DNA from: Ga0077527 sp964531455
GTDB taxonomy: Bacteria > Pseudomonadota > Gammaproteobacteria > Burkholderiales > SG8-41
NCBI GenBank assembly: GCA_964531455.1
Contig: CAZHFZ010000005.1
Span: forward strand, 1-64,000
Reading direction: 5' to 3'
DNA: 64,000 bases
Numbering within the stretch: position 1 is the first letter of the stretch; each line of letters starts with the position of its first letter. The translations under genes and the position numbers were made by a program. Shown here in pieces: positions 24,545 to 32,871 of the stretch. The notes under the pieces were generated by a model. The model worked only from the letters and a program-made list of their open reading frames with translations, did not search any database and was not told where the DNA came from.

Positions 24545-25444
24545 TCAGGACCGCCTCATGATCTGCACAAATACATCTTCAAGATCGGGCTGGAGGATTT
24601 CCATTTCAAGAACCGCAACACGCGACTCGCGCAGCGCGGCCAGTATGCCCTCAATCGCTGCGTGATCGGCCAGCGACAGCTTCAACGATCCGTCCTCACG
24701 CCGCTCGGCCACCTTCGCCTCGAACGCTTCGGGCAGCGCACCGTCAAGCCGCAACACAACCTGACAGCCACTGTGGAGCTGCAAAAGGTTTTCGGTGCGG
24801 TCCAGCGCCACCACGCGGCCCTGCTTCAGCATCGCAATGCGGCCGCAAAGGGCCTCGGCTTCTTCGAGGTAATGCGTGGTCAGCACAATGGTGTGGCCAT
24901 CGCGATTGAGCCGGCGGATAAAACGCCACAAGGCCTGACGCAGTTCGACGTCAACGCCCGCCGTCGGCTCATCGAGCACGATCACCGGCGGCTTGTGAAC
25001 CAGTGCCTGCGCCACCAGCACGCGCCGTTTCATGCCGCCAGAAAGCGCGCGCATATTGGTATCGGCTTTGGCGGCAAGGTCGAGATTTTCCAGGACCTCG
25101 GCAATCCACGCGCTGTTATCGCGCAGCCCGAAATAGCCTGACTGAAAAGTCAGCGTTTCGCGCACCGTGAAAAACGGATCGAACACCAACTCCTGCGGCA
25201 CCACGCCCAGCGCGCTGCGCGCACCGCGGTAATCGCTGCCGACATCATGCCCCATGATGCGGGCAACACCGCTGGTCGCGCGGCTCAACCCGGCAAGGAT
25301 GCTGATCAACGTGGTTTTACCGGCGCCATTGGGGCCGAGCAGGCCGAAAAATTCGCCTGGTTCAACCGTCAGGCTGACGCCGGCCAGCGCCTGCAATTCG
25401 CCATAGCGCTTGGTGACATCAATGATTTCGATGGCATGGGTCAT
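24545..25444 (-). CDS. ABC transporter ATP-binding protein (YadG-like)
   Basis: 299 residues. Walker A is GPNGAGKTT, the Q-loop QELVFDPFFTVRETL, the signature LSGGMKRR, Walker B VIVLDEPTAGVDVELR, and the switch His in VLTTHYLEEAE. The C-terminal 80 residues (LLQLHSGCQVVLRLDGALPEAFEAKV...) form the extra domain common in ABC-2 ATPases. It energises the permease just downstream. The gene follows mlaB by 39 bases, so it may be co-transcribed with mla. Confidence 0.93.
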   Translation of the reverse strand: MTHAIEIIDVTKRYGELQALAGVSLTVEPGEFFGLLGPNGAGKTTLISILAGLSRATSGVARIMGHDVGSDYRGARSALGVVPQELVFDPFFTVRETLTFQSGYFGLRDNSAWIAEVLENLDLAAKADTNMRALSGGMKRRVLVAQALVHKPPVIVLDEPTAGVDVELRQALWRFIRRLNRDGHTIVLTTHYLEEAEALCGRIAMLKQGRVVALDRTENLLQLHSGCQVVLRLDGALPEAFEAKVAERREDGSLKLSLADHAAIEGILAALRESRVAVLEMEILQPDLEDVFVQIMRRS

Positions 25445-25483
25445 CGCCGGATATACAGCGAACGGTCGGCGCAGCGCCGGCCG

Positions 25484-25765
25484 TTACTCGGCGGCCACCA
25501 GTTCCGTGACGCCGTAAAGCCGGGCCAGGCTGGTGAGGTTTTCGGGCAGATTGACGTATCGGATGCGCCGGTTGGCGGCGAGTGCCGCACGCCGCCATTC
25601 AAACAACAGGCTGAGTGCAGTGGAATCGACTTCGGTGACGCCGGCGAGATCAAGGGTCACGTCTGCGGCCGTGAACAGGCGCAGACCCTCTTCGCGCAAG
25701 GCCAGCGCACTTTCAATGTTCACGGCGCCCTTCAGCGTGCAGCGCCCGTCATTACACTCAATCAT
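25484..25765 (-). CDS. mlaB: STAS-domain protein MlaB
   Basis: 93 residues forming one STAS domain: CTLKGAVNIESALALREEGLRLFTAADVTLDLAGVTEVDSTALSLLFEWRRAA. The conserved VDSTALSLL loop is the site that contacts MlaF. MlaB stabilises the MlaFE complex in the inner membrane. It lies 23 bases after mlaC, in the usual E. coli-like order FEDCB. Confidence 0.9.
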   Translation of the reverse strand: MIECNDGRCTLKGAVNIESALALREEGLRLFTAADVTLDLAGVTEVDSTALSLLFEWRRAALAANRRIRYVNLPENLTSLARLYGVTELVAAE

Positions 25766-25788
25766 GACATTCGGTCTTGAGCGGTCGC

Positions 25789-26418
25789 TTATTTGTTCTG
25801 CGCTACCAACGCACGGTTCTTGTCGCGCAGTGTTTTGATCAGGCCGTCGACGCCGCTTTTCTGGATTTCGGTGTTGAAAGTGCCGCGGTAATTCTCGACC
25901 AGGCTGATGCCGCCGATCTTGACGTTGTAAACCTTCCAGCCTTCATCGGTCTTTTCCATGCCGTAGTCAACCTGCACCGGTTCACCGCCGCCTGACGATC
26001 TCACCAGCGAGCGCACCACCACGTCATTGTCGTCGGGGGCAATTTTTACCGGGCGGTATTCAATCTTCTGATCCTTGAACAGCGTCAGCGACGCAGTGTA
26101 GGTCTGCACCAGCAGCGAGCGGAATTCTCCAGTCAGCGCCTTGCGCTGTTCGGGATTCGCCGCGTTCCAGTTTTTGCCCAGCGCAAGTCTGGTCATGCTG
26201 TTGAAATTGAAATGCGGCGCGATCTTGGTTTCGATCAGGTCGCGCGCCTTTTTCTGGTTGCCCGCCTGCAAATCCTTGTCGGTACGCAGAATCTGCAGGA
26301 CTTCATCGGTGACGTTGCGCGCCAGGGCGTCAGGCGCCATCATGTTTGAGGCTGACGCAGGCGCCGACATCAACAGAAAGTTTGCTGAAAATATCAATAA
26401 AAACAATAACTTATTCAT
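25789..26418 (-). CDS. mlaC: Periplasmic phospholipid-binding protein MlaC
   Basis: 209 residues with an AT-rich signal-peptide region (MNKLLFLLIFSANFLLMSAPASAS). The mature protein follows the Tol_Ttg2/MlaC pattern: VTDEVLQILRTDKDLQAGNQKKARDLIETKIAPHFNFNSMTRLALGKNW, FRSLLVQTYTASLTLF and DEGWKVYNVKIGGISLVENYRGTFNTEIQKSGVDGLIKTL. It shuttles lipids between the outer-membrane lipoprotein MlaA and MlaFEDB. MlaA/VacJ is not in this cluster. The codons of the signal peptide contain a copy of the AT-rich word. Confidence 0.93.
   Translation of the reverse strand: MNKLLFLLIFSANFLLMSAPASASNMMAPDALARNVTDEVLQILRTDKDLQAGNQKKARDLIETKIAPHFNFNSMTRLALGKNWNAANPEQRKALTGEFRSLLVQTYTASLTLFKDQKIEYRPVKIAPDDNDVVVRSLVRSSGGGEPVQVDYGMEKTDEGWKVYNVKIGGISLVENYRGTFNTEIQKSGVDGLIKTLRDKNRALVAQNK
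26395..26413. repeat. AT-rich 19-base word, copy 2
   Basis: CAATAAAAACAATAACTTA matches the 19-base word at 16 of 19 positions. On the minus strand it encodes the start of the MlaC signal peptide. Confidence 0.4.
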
Positions 26419-26446
26419 AACGCGTCTCTAATCAGGAAAGGCAGGT

Positions 26447-26920
26447 TTATTTTTTGGCGTCGCCGCCCTCGGCGGCCTTGTCGAACAGGAACTGGCTGAT
26501 CAGCTTCTCCAGCACCACCGCAGACTGCGTCAATCGAAGACTGTCCCCAGCCTTCAACATCTGGTCATCGCCGCCACCTTCAAGACCGATGTACTGCTCA
26601 CCGAGCAGGCCCGAGGTCAGGATCGACGCCGTGGTGTCTTTCGGAAACTTGTAGTTCTTCTCGACGGCCATTTTCACCTTGGCGGTGAACCGCTCGTTAT
26701 TGAACTCGATCGAAGTCACCCGGCCGACGACTACGCCGGCACTCTTGATCGGCGCACGCGGCTTGAGTCCGCCGATATTGTCGAAATTGGCGGAAATTTC
26801 GTAGGTCTCGCCGCCGCCCATGCTCGACATGTTGCCGACCTTGAACGCGAGGATCACCAGCGCGGCGATGCCCGCGACGACGAAGATGCCCACCCACAGA
26901 TCCAGCATTGAACGTCCCAT
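26447..26920 (-). CDS. mlaD: MCE-domain lipid transport protein MlaD
   Basis: 157 residues. An N-terminal anchor (MLDLWVGIFVVAGIAALVILAFKVG) is followed by one MCE domain: YEISANFDNIGGLKPRAPIKSAGVVVGRVTSIEFNNERFTAKVKMAV and ASILTSGLLGEQYIGLEGGGDDQMLKAGD. MlaD hexamers form the periplasmic channel on MlaE. The start ATG touches the mlaE stop (one-base overlap). Confidence 0.95.
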   Translation of the reverse strand: MGRSMLDLWVGIFVVAGIAALVILAFKVGNMSSMGGGETYEISANFDNIGGLKPRAPIKSAGVVVGRVTSIEFNNERFTAKVKMAVEKNYKFPKDTTASILTSGLLGEQYIGLEGGGDDQMLKAGDSLRLTQSAVVLEKLISQFLFDKAAEGGDAKK

Positions 26921-27714
26921 TACATACCCCTGAACATGAATGAGGTCAGGATGAAATCCAGACCCAGAATTGCCAATGAAGAAGTTACCACGGTGCGCGT
27001 TGTCGCGCCCGAAACACCCTCGGCGGTCGGCGGCGCGTCATAACCTTCGAACAGCGCGATCCAGGTCACCGCGACCCCGAACACAAAACTCTTGATGACG
27101 CCGTTGACGATATCTTCGCGGACATCGACCGCACCCTGCATCTGCGACCAGAACGAACCCTCGTCGACGCCAATCAGCACCACGCCGATGACATAGCCGC
27201 CGAATACGCCCATTGCGCTGAACATCGCCGCCAGCAGCGGCATCGAGATCACCCCGGCCCAGAACCGCGGCGCGACTACCCGCGCAATCGGGTCAACGGC
27301 CATCATCTCCATCGCCGACAACTGCTCGGTCGCCTTCATCAAGCCGATCTCCGCAGTCATCGCCGAACCGGCGCGGCTGGCGAACAGCAGTGCCGACACC
27401 ACCGGACCCAGTTCGCGCACCAGCGACAGCGCCACCAGCACGCCCAGCGCGGACTCTGACCCGTAGGTGGTCAGCGTCTGGTAACCCTGCAGCCCGAGAA
27501 CCATGCCGACGAACAGGCCGGACACCAGAATGATGATCAGGGACAGCACACCGGTGTAATACAGCTCGCGGATGATCAGACGCGGCCGGGCAAAACTGGT
27601 ACCGGAATGCGCCAGCGTCAGGCCGATGAACCGCGTTGCGTAACCGAGGCGCAGCACCACATCAATCGCATTGGCGCCGATGCTGCGGATGGACGGCAGC
27701 GTTCTATGCGGCAC
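26920..27714 (-). CDS. mlaE: Lipid ABC transporter permease MlaE
   Basis: 264 residues from a GTG at 27714, overlapping the mlaF end by 11 bases. The MlaE/Ttg2B pattern is complete: RELYYTGVLSLIIILVSGLFVGMVLGLQGYQTL, the conserved ELGPVVSALLFASRAGSAMTAEIGLMKATEQLSAMEMMAVDP, and FWAGVISMPLLAAMFSAMGVFGGYV. It is the membrane dimer that moves phospholipid with MlaF, MlaD and MlaB. Confidence 0.95.
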   Translation of the reverse strand: MPHRTLPSIRSIGANAIDVVLRLGYATRFIGLTLAHSGTSFARPRLIIRELYYTGVLSLIIILVSGLFVGMVLGLQGYQTLTTYGSESALGVLVALSLVRELGPVVSALLFASRAGSAMTAEIGLMKATEQLSAMEMMAVDPIARVVAPRFWAGVISMPLLAAMFSAMGVFGGYVIGVVLIGVDEGSFWSQMQGAVDVREDIVNGVIKSFVFGVAVTWIALFEGYDAPPTAEGVSGATTRTVVTSSLAILGLDFILTSFMFRGM

Positions 27715-28519
27715 GACGTCCCCCCAGTTTCAGGTCCGTGGAGAAGTCCTTGCTCGGATACTGGTACGCCACCGGACCTTCCGCCTCGCCGTGCACGAAC
27801 TGGTAGACCAGCGGGTCTTTATTCGCGCGCATTTCTTCCGGCGTGCCATGCGCCATCATTTTTCCGTCCGACAGGTAATACACATAGTCCACCACATCCA
27901 GCGCCTCCTGCACGTCGTGCGTCACCACCAGCGACGTCGTGCCCAGCGTATCGTTCAGTTCACGCACCAGATTCGCGATGACGCCCAGCGAAATCGGATC
28001 CAGCCCGGTAAACGGTTCGTCGTACATCATGATCATCGGATCCAGCGCGATCGCCCGCGCCAGCGCCACCCGCCGCGCCATGCCGCCCGACAGCTCCGCC
28101 GGCATCAGCTTGTGCGCACCGCGCAGACCGACGGCATGCAATTTCATCATCACCAGATCGCGAATCATGCTTTCCGGCAGGCCGGTGTGCTCGCGCATCT
28201 GGAAAGCCACATTGTCGTACACCGACAGGTCGGTGAACAACGCGCCGAACTGGAACAGCATGCCCATGCGCCGGCGCATGCGGTAAATGCCCTGCGTATC
28301 GAGCTTGCTGGTACATTCTCCGTTGATCCACACCTCGCCCGTTGTCGGCTTCATCACGCCGCCCATCAAGCGCAGCAGCGTGGTTTTGCCGGAACCGCTG
28401 ATGCCCATCAAAGCGACCACCTTGCCGCGCGGGATCGACATGTTGATGCCGGTCAATATCGGACGCTTCGCGTAAGCGAAATTGACATCCTTGATTTCAA
28501 TGAGGGATTCTGAGGACAC
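27704..28519 (-). CDS. mlaF: Lipid ABC transporter ATPase MlaF
   Basis: 271 residues from a GTG at 28519 (no nearby ATG). Walker A is GISGSGKTT, the Q-loop LFQFGALFTDLSVYDNVAFQM, the signature AELSGGMARRVALARA, Walker B MMYDEPFTGLDPIS, and the switch LVVTHDVQEALDVVDYVYYLSDG with its His intact. It is the first gene of mlaFEDCB. A small hairpin (CGGCAG/CTGCCG, 28525-28539) lies just upstream. Confidence 0.95.
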   Translation of the reverse strand: MSSESLIEIKDVNFAYAKRPILTGINMSIPRGKVVALMGISGSGKTTLLRLMGGVMKPTTGEVWINGECTSKLDTQGIYRMRRRMGMLFQFGALFTDLSVYDNVAFQMREHTGLPESMIRDLVMMKLHAVGLRGAHKLMPAELSGGMARRVALARAIALDPMIMMYDEPFTGLDPISLGVIANLVRELNDTLGTTSLVVTHDVQEALDVVDYVYYLSDGKMMAHGTPEEMRANKDPLVYQFVHGEAEGPVAYQYPSKDFSTDLKLGGRRAA

Positions 28520-28988
28520 GGGTGCGGCAGTTGCTGCCGGAACAAAGCAGCGATTCTAGCCGAGATTGGCAGAGCGACCAAACGCCTGATTCACCCGTAT
28601 CCGTGCCGGCCGCCACCGTAGCCCGTTGATTCAATTGAATTCCCGGAATCACACCGGATTTTCCGTGCAATTCTCGCAGCAGCCGCGCGTCGGCCAAATA
28701 CCCTTCTGATATCGCGGTTACGGGGCCGTTCCGGCCTCACCCGGTTGCCGCCGGCTTGCAATTCAAGCGGCGACTAGCTCGGTCATCATTTCGACCGCAT
28801 TGACCTTGCTGAAAACGAATGATTGGGTGACGCGGAACAGGGCCACAAAAAGCATCGCCTCGACCTTCACAAGGCGCAAGTCGAAAACAAGAAGTCACAA
28901 CGGCGGGGCAGCAACGCATAAGGACTTTTGCCATGCAACGGCAAAGACGATGTTTACCCCCGTGAAGCTTTACGCTAAGTTACGCCGC
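28520..28988. other. Divergent intergenic region between mlaF and the pilus-locus ABC ATPase
   Basis: No gene is evident in these 469 bases. It should hold the promoters of the mla operon (minus) and of the gene at 28989 (plus), but I see no convincing -10/-35 or sigma-54 site. Small elements are the hairpin CGGCAG-TTG-CTGCCG (28525-28539), the palindrome TTCAATTGAA (28630-28639), and the inverted pair TTTGCC/GGCAAA (28927-28932 and 28940-28945). The frame is open from 28800 into the ATPase gene, but its early part does not look coding. Confidence 0.6.
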
Positions 28989-29711
28989 ATGTCAGCACCT
29001 GCATTACGCATCAGCAAACTTGCCAAGTCATATTCAGGCACCGCTGCGCTTAGCGATCTTTCCCTGGAAATCGGCGCCGGCGAATTTTTCGGGCTGGTCG
29101 GCGAGAACGGCGCCGGCAAAACGACACTGATCAAATGCGCGCTGGATTTCTGCGACATCGGCAGCGGCGCCATCGAAATTTTCGGCACACCACACCGGCA
29201 GACGTCCGCGCGCAGCCGCCTGGCCTTCCTGCCAGAGCGTTTCACGCCGCCGTACTACCTCTCAGGCCGCGACTTCCTGCGCTACACCAGTGAACTGCAT
29301 CACCGGCCGTATGATGAAAAGCGGGCTCTCGCCATGCTTGATGCCTTGGAACTCGCCTCCAGCGCGCTTGAAAAACCGGTGCGCGCCTACTCCAAAGGCA
29401 TGACCCAGAAACTGGGGCTCGCCGCCTGCCTGCTTTCGGACAAGGATCTCTTTATCCTCGATGAACCGACCAGCGGACTCGACCCGAAAGCACGCGCCCT
29501 GCTCAAGCGCGAACTCAAGTCGCAGCATGCCAGCGGACGCACCGTGGTGATGACCACGCACGCCCTGCACGACGTCGGTGAAATGTGCAGCCGCATGGCC
29601 GTGATCCATCGCGGTGAGTTGCGGTTTGCCGGCACGCCTGCCGATTTCATCACCCGCTACGCCGCGCCCGACCTCGAACGCGCATACCTCGCCTGCATCG
29701 CCGACACCTGA
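28989..29711 (+). CDS. ABC transporter ATP-binding protein opening the pilus locus
   Basis: 240 residues from the ATG at 28989 (MSAPALRISKLAKSYSG); an ATG at 28950 in frame is an alternative. Walker A is GENGAGKTT, the Q-loop AFLPERFTPPYYLSGRDFL, the signature AYSKGMTQKLGLAA, Walker B LFILDEPTSGLDP, and the switch VMTTHALHD. The SKGM signature is that of ATPases serving ABC-2 permeases. No permease is adjacent. The nearest candidate is the orphan ABC-2-like permease at 45446-46210, at the other end of the pilus genes. Confidence 0.88.
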   Translation: MSAPALRISKLAKSYSGTAALSDLSLEIGAGEFFGLVGENGAGKTTLIKCALDFCDIGSGAIEIFGTPHRQTSARSRLAFLPERFTPPYYLSGRDFLRYTSELHHRPYDEKRALAMLDALELASSALEKPVRAYSKGMTQKLGLAACLLSDKDLFILDEPTSGLDPKARALLKRELKSQHASGRTVVMTTHALHDVGEMCSRMAVIHRGELRFAGTPADFITRYAAPDLERAYLACIADT

Positions 29712-29804
29712 GTCGCGCCACGCCTCCGCCGTCACCACGCGGCATCGGCAATCTGGCACAATGCCGTGTAATTTCAGCAACTTATCAAAGACTTGGACTG
29801 CAAC

Positions 29805-31226
29805 GTGACAGAACCCGGCAAACCGGAACTGCTGATCGTCGACGATGACCCGGTCATCGTCGACACACTGAGCTACGTGCTCGGCGCGGATTTCAATGTA
29901 ACGACCGCGGAATCGCGCCCACATGCAAAGGCACTGCTCAGGCAACGCGATATACCACCCGCGCTTGCACTGATTGATCTTGGCCTGCCGCCGCGGCCCC
30001 ACCGTCCGGATGAAGGTTTCCAGCTGATCACCGAGCTGATCGCCATTGCCCCGGCGATCAAGATCATCGTCCTGTCCGGACAGAACGATGAATCCAATGC
30101 ACGACACGCGCGCACGCTCGGCGCCATTGATTTTGTTGCCAAGCCGGCCGAACCGGTGCAACTCAAGGCCCTGTTGCACCAGGCGCTGGCAGTCACTTCG
30201 GCAGACAACACAGCCGACACCTCAGGGCTGCTCGGCAACAGTCCGCCGATGCAGAAGCTGCGTGAACAGTTGCTGCAGTTTGCGGATGCCCCGTTTCCGG
30301 TGTTGATTGAAGGCGAATCCGGCAGCGGCAAGGAACTCGTTGCGCAGGCGCTGCACAAACAAAGCCGGCGATCCGGCAAACCATTCCTTGCGCTGAACTG
30401 CGCGGCCATTTCGCCTACGCTGGTCGAACCAACGCTGTTCGGTTATGCAAAAGGGGCTTTTACCGGCGCCGTCACCGCACGCGCGGGTTACTTCGAAGAT
30501 GCAGTCGATTCAACACTGTTCCTCGATGAAATCGGCGAACTCCCGCTGGAACTTCAGGCCAAACTGCTGCGTGTGCTGGAGAACGGCGAATTTCAGCGTG
30601 TCGGCGAAACACAAAGCCGCGTTTCTAACGCACGCGTGGTTGCCGCCACCAATCGTGACCTGCGCAGCGAAATCCGCCACAACCGCTTTCGCGCCGACTT
30701 GTATCACCGGCTGTCGGTGTTCACCATCGGTGTGCCTGCGCTGCGCGACCTCGGCAACGACAAACTGCTGCTGCTCGACCACTTCCGCGCGTTTTATGCC
30801 GGGCAGATCAAGGCGCAACCCGTTGAACTCGACCCAGACGCGCTGCGCATGTGGCGCGACTACCCCTTCCCCGGCAATGTGCGGGAATTGCGCAACGTCG
30901 TCATCCGCCTGTGCACCAAATATGCCGGCACCCAGATCACGCCGGCACTGCTGCAGAGCGAATTCGACCGTGATGTGCAGGCTCCGGCTGGATTGACCGA
31001 ACTCACTGACGAGAACGTACTGCTGGAAGCGGCACGCCGCCAGATCGAAACCGACCCGGATTTCAAGCTCGACGAAGTATTGAGGCGCTGGGAGCGGGGA
31101 TTCATCGAAGCCGCGCTGGCAATGACCAACGGCAACCTGTCCCAGGCTGCAAAGCGACTGGGCGTGCAACGCACCACGCTATACAGCCGGATGCAATCCC
31201 GCGGCGACGCGGGCGAGGAAAAATAG
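29805..31226 (+). CDS. Sigma-54-dependent response regulator (NtrC family, PrsR-like)
   Basis: 473 residues from the GTG at 29805; a TTG four codons earlier is also possible. The receiver domain (PELLIVDDDPVIVDTL) has phospho-acceptor D58 in ALIDLGLPP and the conserved Lys in FVAKPAEP. The insert RPHRPDEGFQLI and the SGQNDESNARHARTLGAIDF stretch resemble PrsR, the PEP-CTERM-box regulator. The AAA+ domain has Walker A GESGSGKE, the sigma-54-contacting loop GAFTGA (217-222) and LFLDEIGELP. A Fis-type helix-turn-helix (NLSQAAKRLGVQRTTLYSRM) ends it. It lies three bases before mshM. A sigma-54 promoter is found at the prepilin gene. Confidence 0.93.
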   Translation: MTEPGKPELLIVDDDPVIVDTLSYVLGADFNVTTAESRPHAKALLRQRDIPPALALIDLGLPPRPHRPDEGFQLITELIAIAPAIKIIVLSGQNDESNARHARTLGAIDFVAKPAEPVQLKALLHQALAVTSADNTADTSGLLGNSPPMQKLREQLLQFADAPFPVLIEGESGSGKELVAQALHKQSRRSGKPFLALNCAAISPTLVEPTLFGYAKGAFTGAVTARAGYFEDAVDSTLFLDEIGELPLELQAKLLRVLENGEFQRVGETQSRVSNARVVAATNRDLRSEIRHNRFRADLYHRLSVFTIGVPALRDLGNDKLLLLDHFRAFYAGQIKAQPVELDPDALRMWRDYPFPGNVRELRNVVIRLCTKYAGTQITPALLQSEFDRDVQAPAGLTELTDENVLLEAARRQIETDPDFKLDEVLRRWERGFIEAALAMTNGNLSQAAKRLGVQRTTLYSRMQSRGDAGEEK

Positions 31227-31229
31227 ATC

Positions 31230-32780
31230 ATGTATTACGAGCATTTCGGACTCTCGCAACCACCGTTCAAGATCACGCCGAACACCGATTTCTTTTTCGG
31301 CGGCGGCAACAGGGGGCCCATCCTTGAAGCGCTGATCTACGCGATCACCCAGGGCGAAGGCATCGTCAAGGTCACGGGCGAAGTCGGCAGCGGCAAGACC
31401 ATGTTATGCAGCATGCTGCAGGCCCGCGTGCCGGAAAACGTCGAGACCGTCTACCTCGCCAACCCCAGCGTTTCACCCGACGAAATCCTCCATGCCATTG
31501 CATTCGAGCTGCAACTCGAGGTTGCGCCCGACACCAGCCGCCTCGCAGTCATGCATGCAATCCAGGCCTATCTGCTGCAGCGTCATGCCGAGGGCAAACG
31601 CGTCGTATTGTTCGTCGAGGAATCGCAGGGCATGCCGATTGCGACGCTGGAGGAAATCCGGCTGCTGTCGAACCTGGAAACAAAATCCGACAAGTTGCTG
31701 CAGATCGTGCTCTTCGGCCAGCCCGAGCTGGACGAAAACCTGCGCCAGAACCAGATCCGCCAGCTCAAGGAACGCATCACCCACAGCTTCCGCCTGGAAC
31801 CGCTGACCGGTCCGGAAACCCGTGAATACCTGATGTTCCGCCTGCGCGCCGCCGGCTACCGCGGACCGGATTTGTTCAGCGATGCCATCATCCGTGAAAT
31901 CACCCGAATTTCCGGGGGACTGACACGACGCATCAACCTGATCGCCGACAAGGCGTTGCTGGCGGCTTTTGCCGACAACACCCACACCCTGCGCCAGAAA
32001 CATATCGATGCGGCGGTGCGCGACAGCGAATTCGCGCATCAGCAGTATCAGACCGCCCCCGCCGGCCGCTCGCGCCTCGCCTTGGGCATTGGTATTCTGG
32101 TGCTCGGCATGGCCGCAGGCGCCACGCTTTATGCGGTGCTCGGTGGACTTCCCAAGGCCGCAGTGACTGTTGACCCGGTTACCGCACCCACCCCAGCCGC
32201 ACCAGTCGCCCCGGCCACAGAGCCTGCTACTTCTCCAATAAAAACAAATAGTTATGATAATCCAGCCGCACCGGCAGAGATGCCCGCAGCACCGCCGGCC
32301 GCAAGCCCTGCCGCGCCTGCAGCAGCGCCTGTTAGTCCACCTGCAGCCACCCTGCCGGCAACACCCGCGCAAGCACCGGCCATCTCCCCGCCAGCCAGCG
32401 AAGCCCCTAAACCGACCCCACATCAGAACCCTGCTGCGGCCGGCAAACTACTGCAGCAACGTCTGGACGCCACGACCGCTTGGCTGGCAACAGCACCACC
32501 CCGGACTTACACCATTCAATTGCTTGGTGCGCGTAACGAACAACAGCTGAACCAACATCTTAGATTTCTCGCGAATATCATTGAAATAAATAATGTTTTT
32601 GTGTATCGTACCTTCGCAAAAGGTGAGCCGGCGCTGACCATTACCTGGGGTGCTTTTGATGACCAACGCGCCGCTCGTGAGGCAATGGCACAATTACCGG
32701 CACGACTAAAAGCACACAAACCGATATTGCGTACTGTTCATGGCATCAAAACTGAGGTCGCAGGCATTAACCCGTCGTGA
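31230..32780 (+). CDS. mshM: MshM/ExeA-like AAA ATPase with transmembrane segment and C-terminal SPOR domain
   Basis: 516 residues. The AAA domain starts MYYEHFGLSQPPFKITPNTDFFFGG, the classic ExeA/MshM opening. Walker A is GEVGSGKT (50-57), Walker B VVLFVEES (125-132), and the sensor RISGGLTRRINLIADKAL. A transmembrane helix spans 283-306. A long Pro/Ala linker (310-410) and a SPOR-like domain (426-510, starting YTIQLLGARNEQQL) follow. In ExeA a peptidoglycan-binding domain helps to place the secretin; SPOR, which binds denuded glycan strands, may do the same here. It is followed by the secretin gene. Confidence 0.88.
   Translation: MYYEHFGLSQPPFKITPNTDFFFGGGNRGPILEALIYAITQGEGIVKVTGEVGSGKTMLCSMLQARVPENVETVYLANPSVSPDEILHAIAFELQLEVAPDTSRLAVMHAIQAYLLQRHAEGKRVVLFVEESQGMPIATLEEIRLLSNLETKSDKLLQIVLFGQPELDENLRQNQIRQLKERITHSFRLEPLTGPETREYLMFRLRAAGYRGPDLFSDAIIREITRISGGLTRRINLIADKALLAAFADNTHTLRQKHIDAAVRDSEFAHQQYQTAPAGRSRLALGIGILVLGMAAGATLYAVLGGLPKAAVTVDPVTAPTPAAPVAPATEPATSPIKTNSYDNPAAPAEMPAAPPAASPAAPAAAPVSPPAATLPATPAQAPAISPPASEAPKPTPHQNPAAAGKLLQQRLDATTAWLATAPPRTYTIQLLGARNEQQLNQHLRFLANIIEINNVFVYRTFAKGEPALTITWGAFDDQRAAREAMAQLPARLKAHKPILRTVHGIKTEVAGINPS
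32236..32254. repeat. AT-rich 19-base word, copy 3 (inside mshM)
   Basis: Exact CAATAAAAACAAATAGTTA inside the Pro/Ala-linker coding region of mshM, where it encodes about PIKTNSY, out of character with the surrounding Pro/Ala codons. Confidence 0.6.
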
Positions 32781-32817
32781 CGGCGGCGCATCCCCGTCGC
32801 GGCACAAATAACCACCC

Positions 32818-32871
32818 GTGTAGTCAGGGGAATATGCATAACATGTGTAGTCAGGGGAATATGCATAACAT
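32818..32871 (+). repeat. Perfect 27-bp tandem duplication covering the secretin start site
   Basis: Bases 32818-32844 and 32845-32871 are identical. Each unit holds an AGGGGA Shine-Dalgarno-like stretch and two in-frame ATGs (32834 and 32843; 32861 and 32870). As 27 is a multiple of three, all four ATGs are in the frame of the secretin gene. Confidence 0.95.

Noticed and set aside
28741..28760. GG...TTGCA upstream of the locus ABC ATPase
   Set aside because: The GG to GC spacing is 13 bases, not 10, so it cannot be a -24/-12 promoter.
29752..29770. Sigma-54-like TGGCACAATGCCGTG upstream of the response regulator
   Set aside because: The -24 half fits, but ten bases after GG there is TG in place of the invariant GC.
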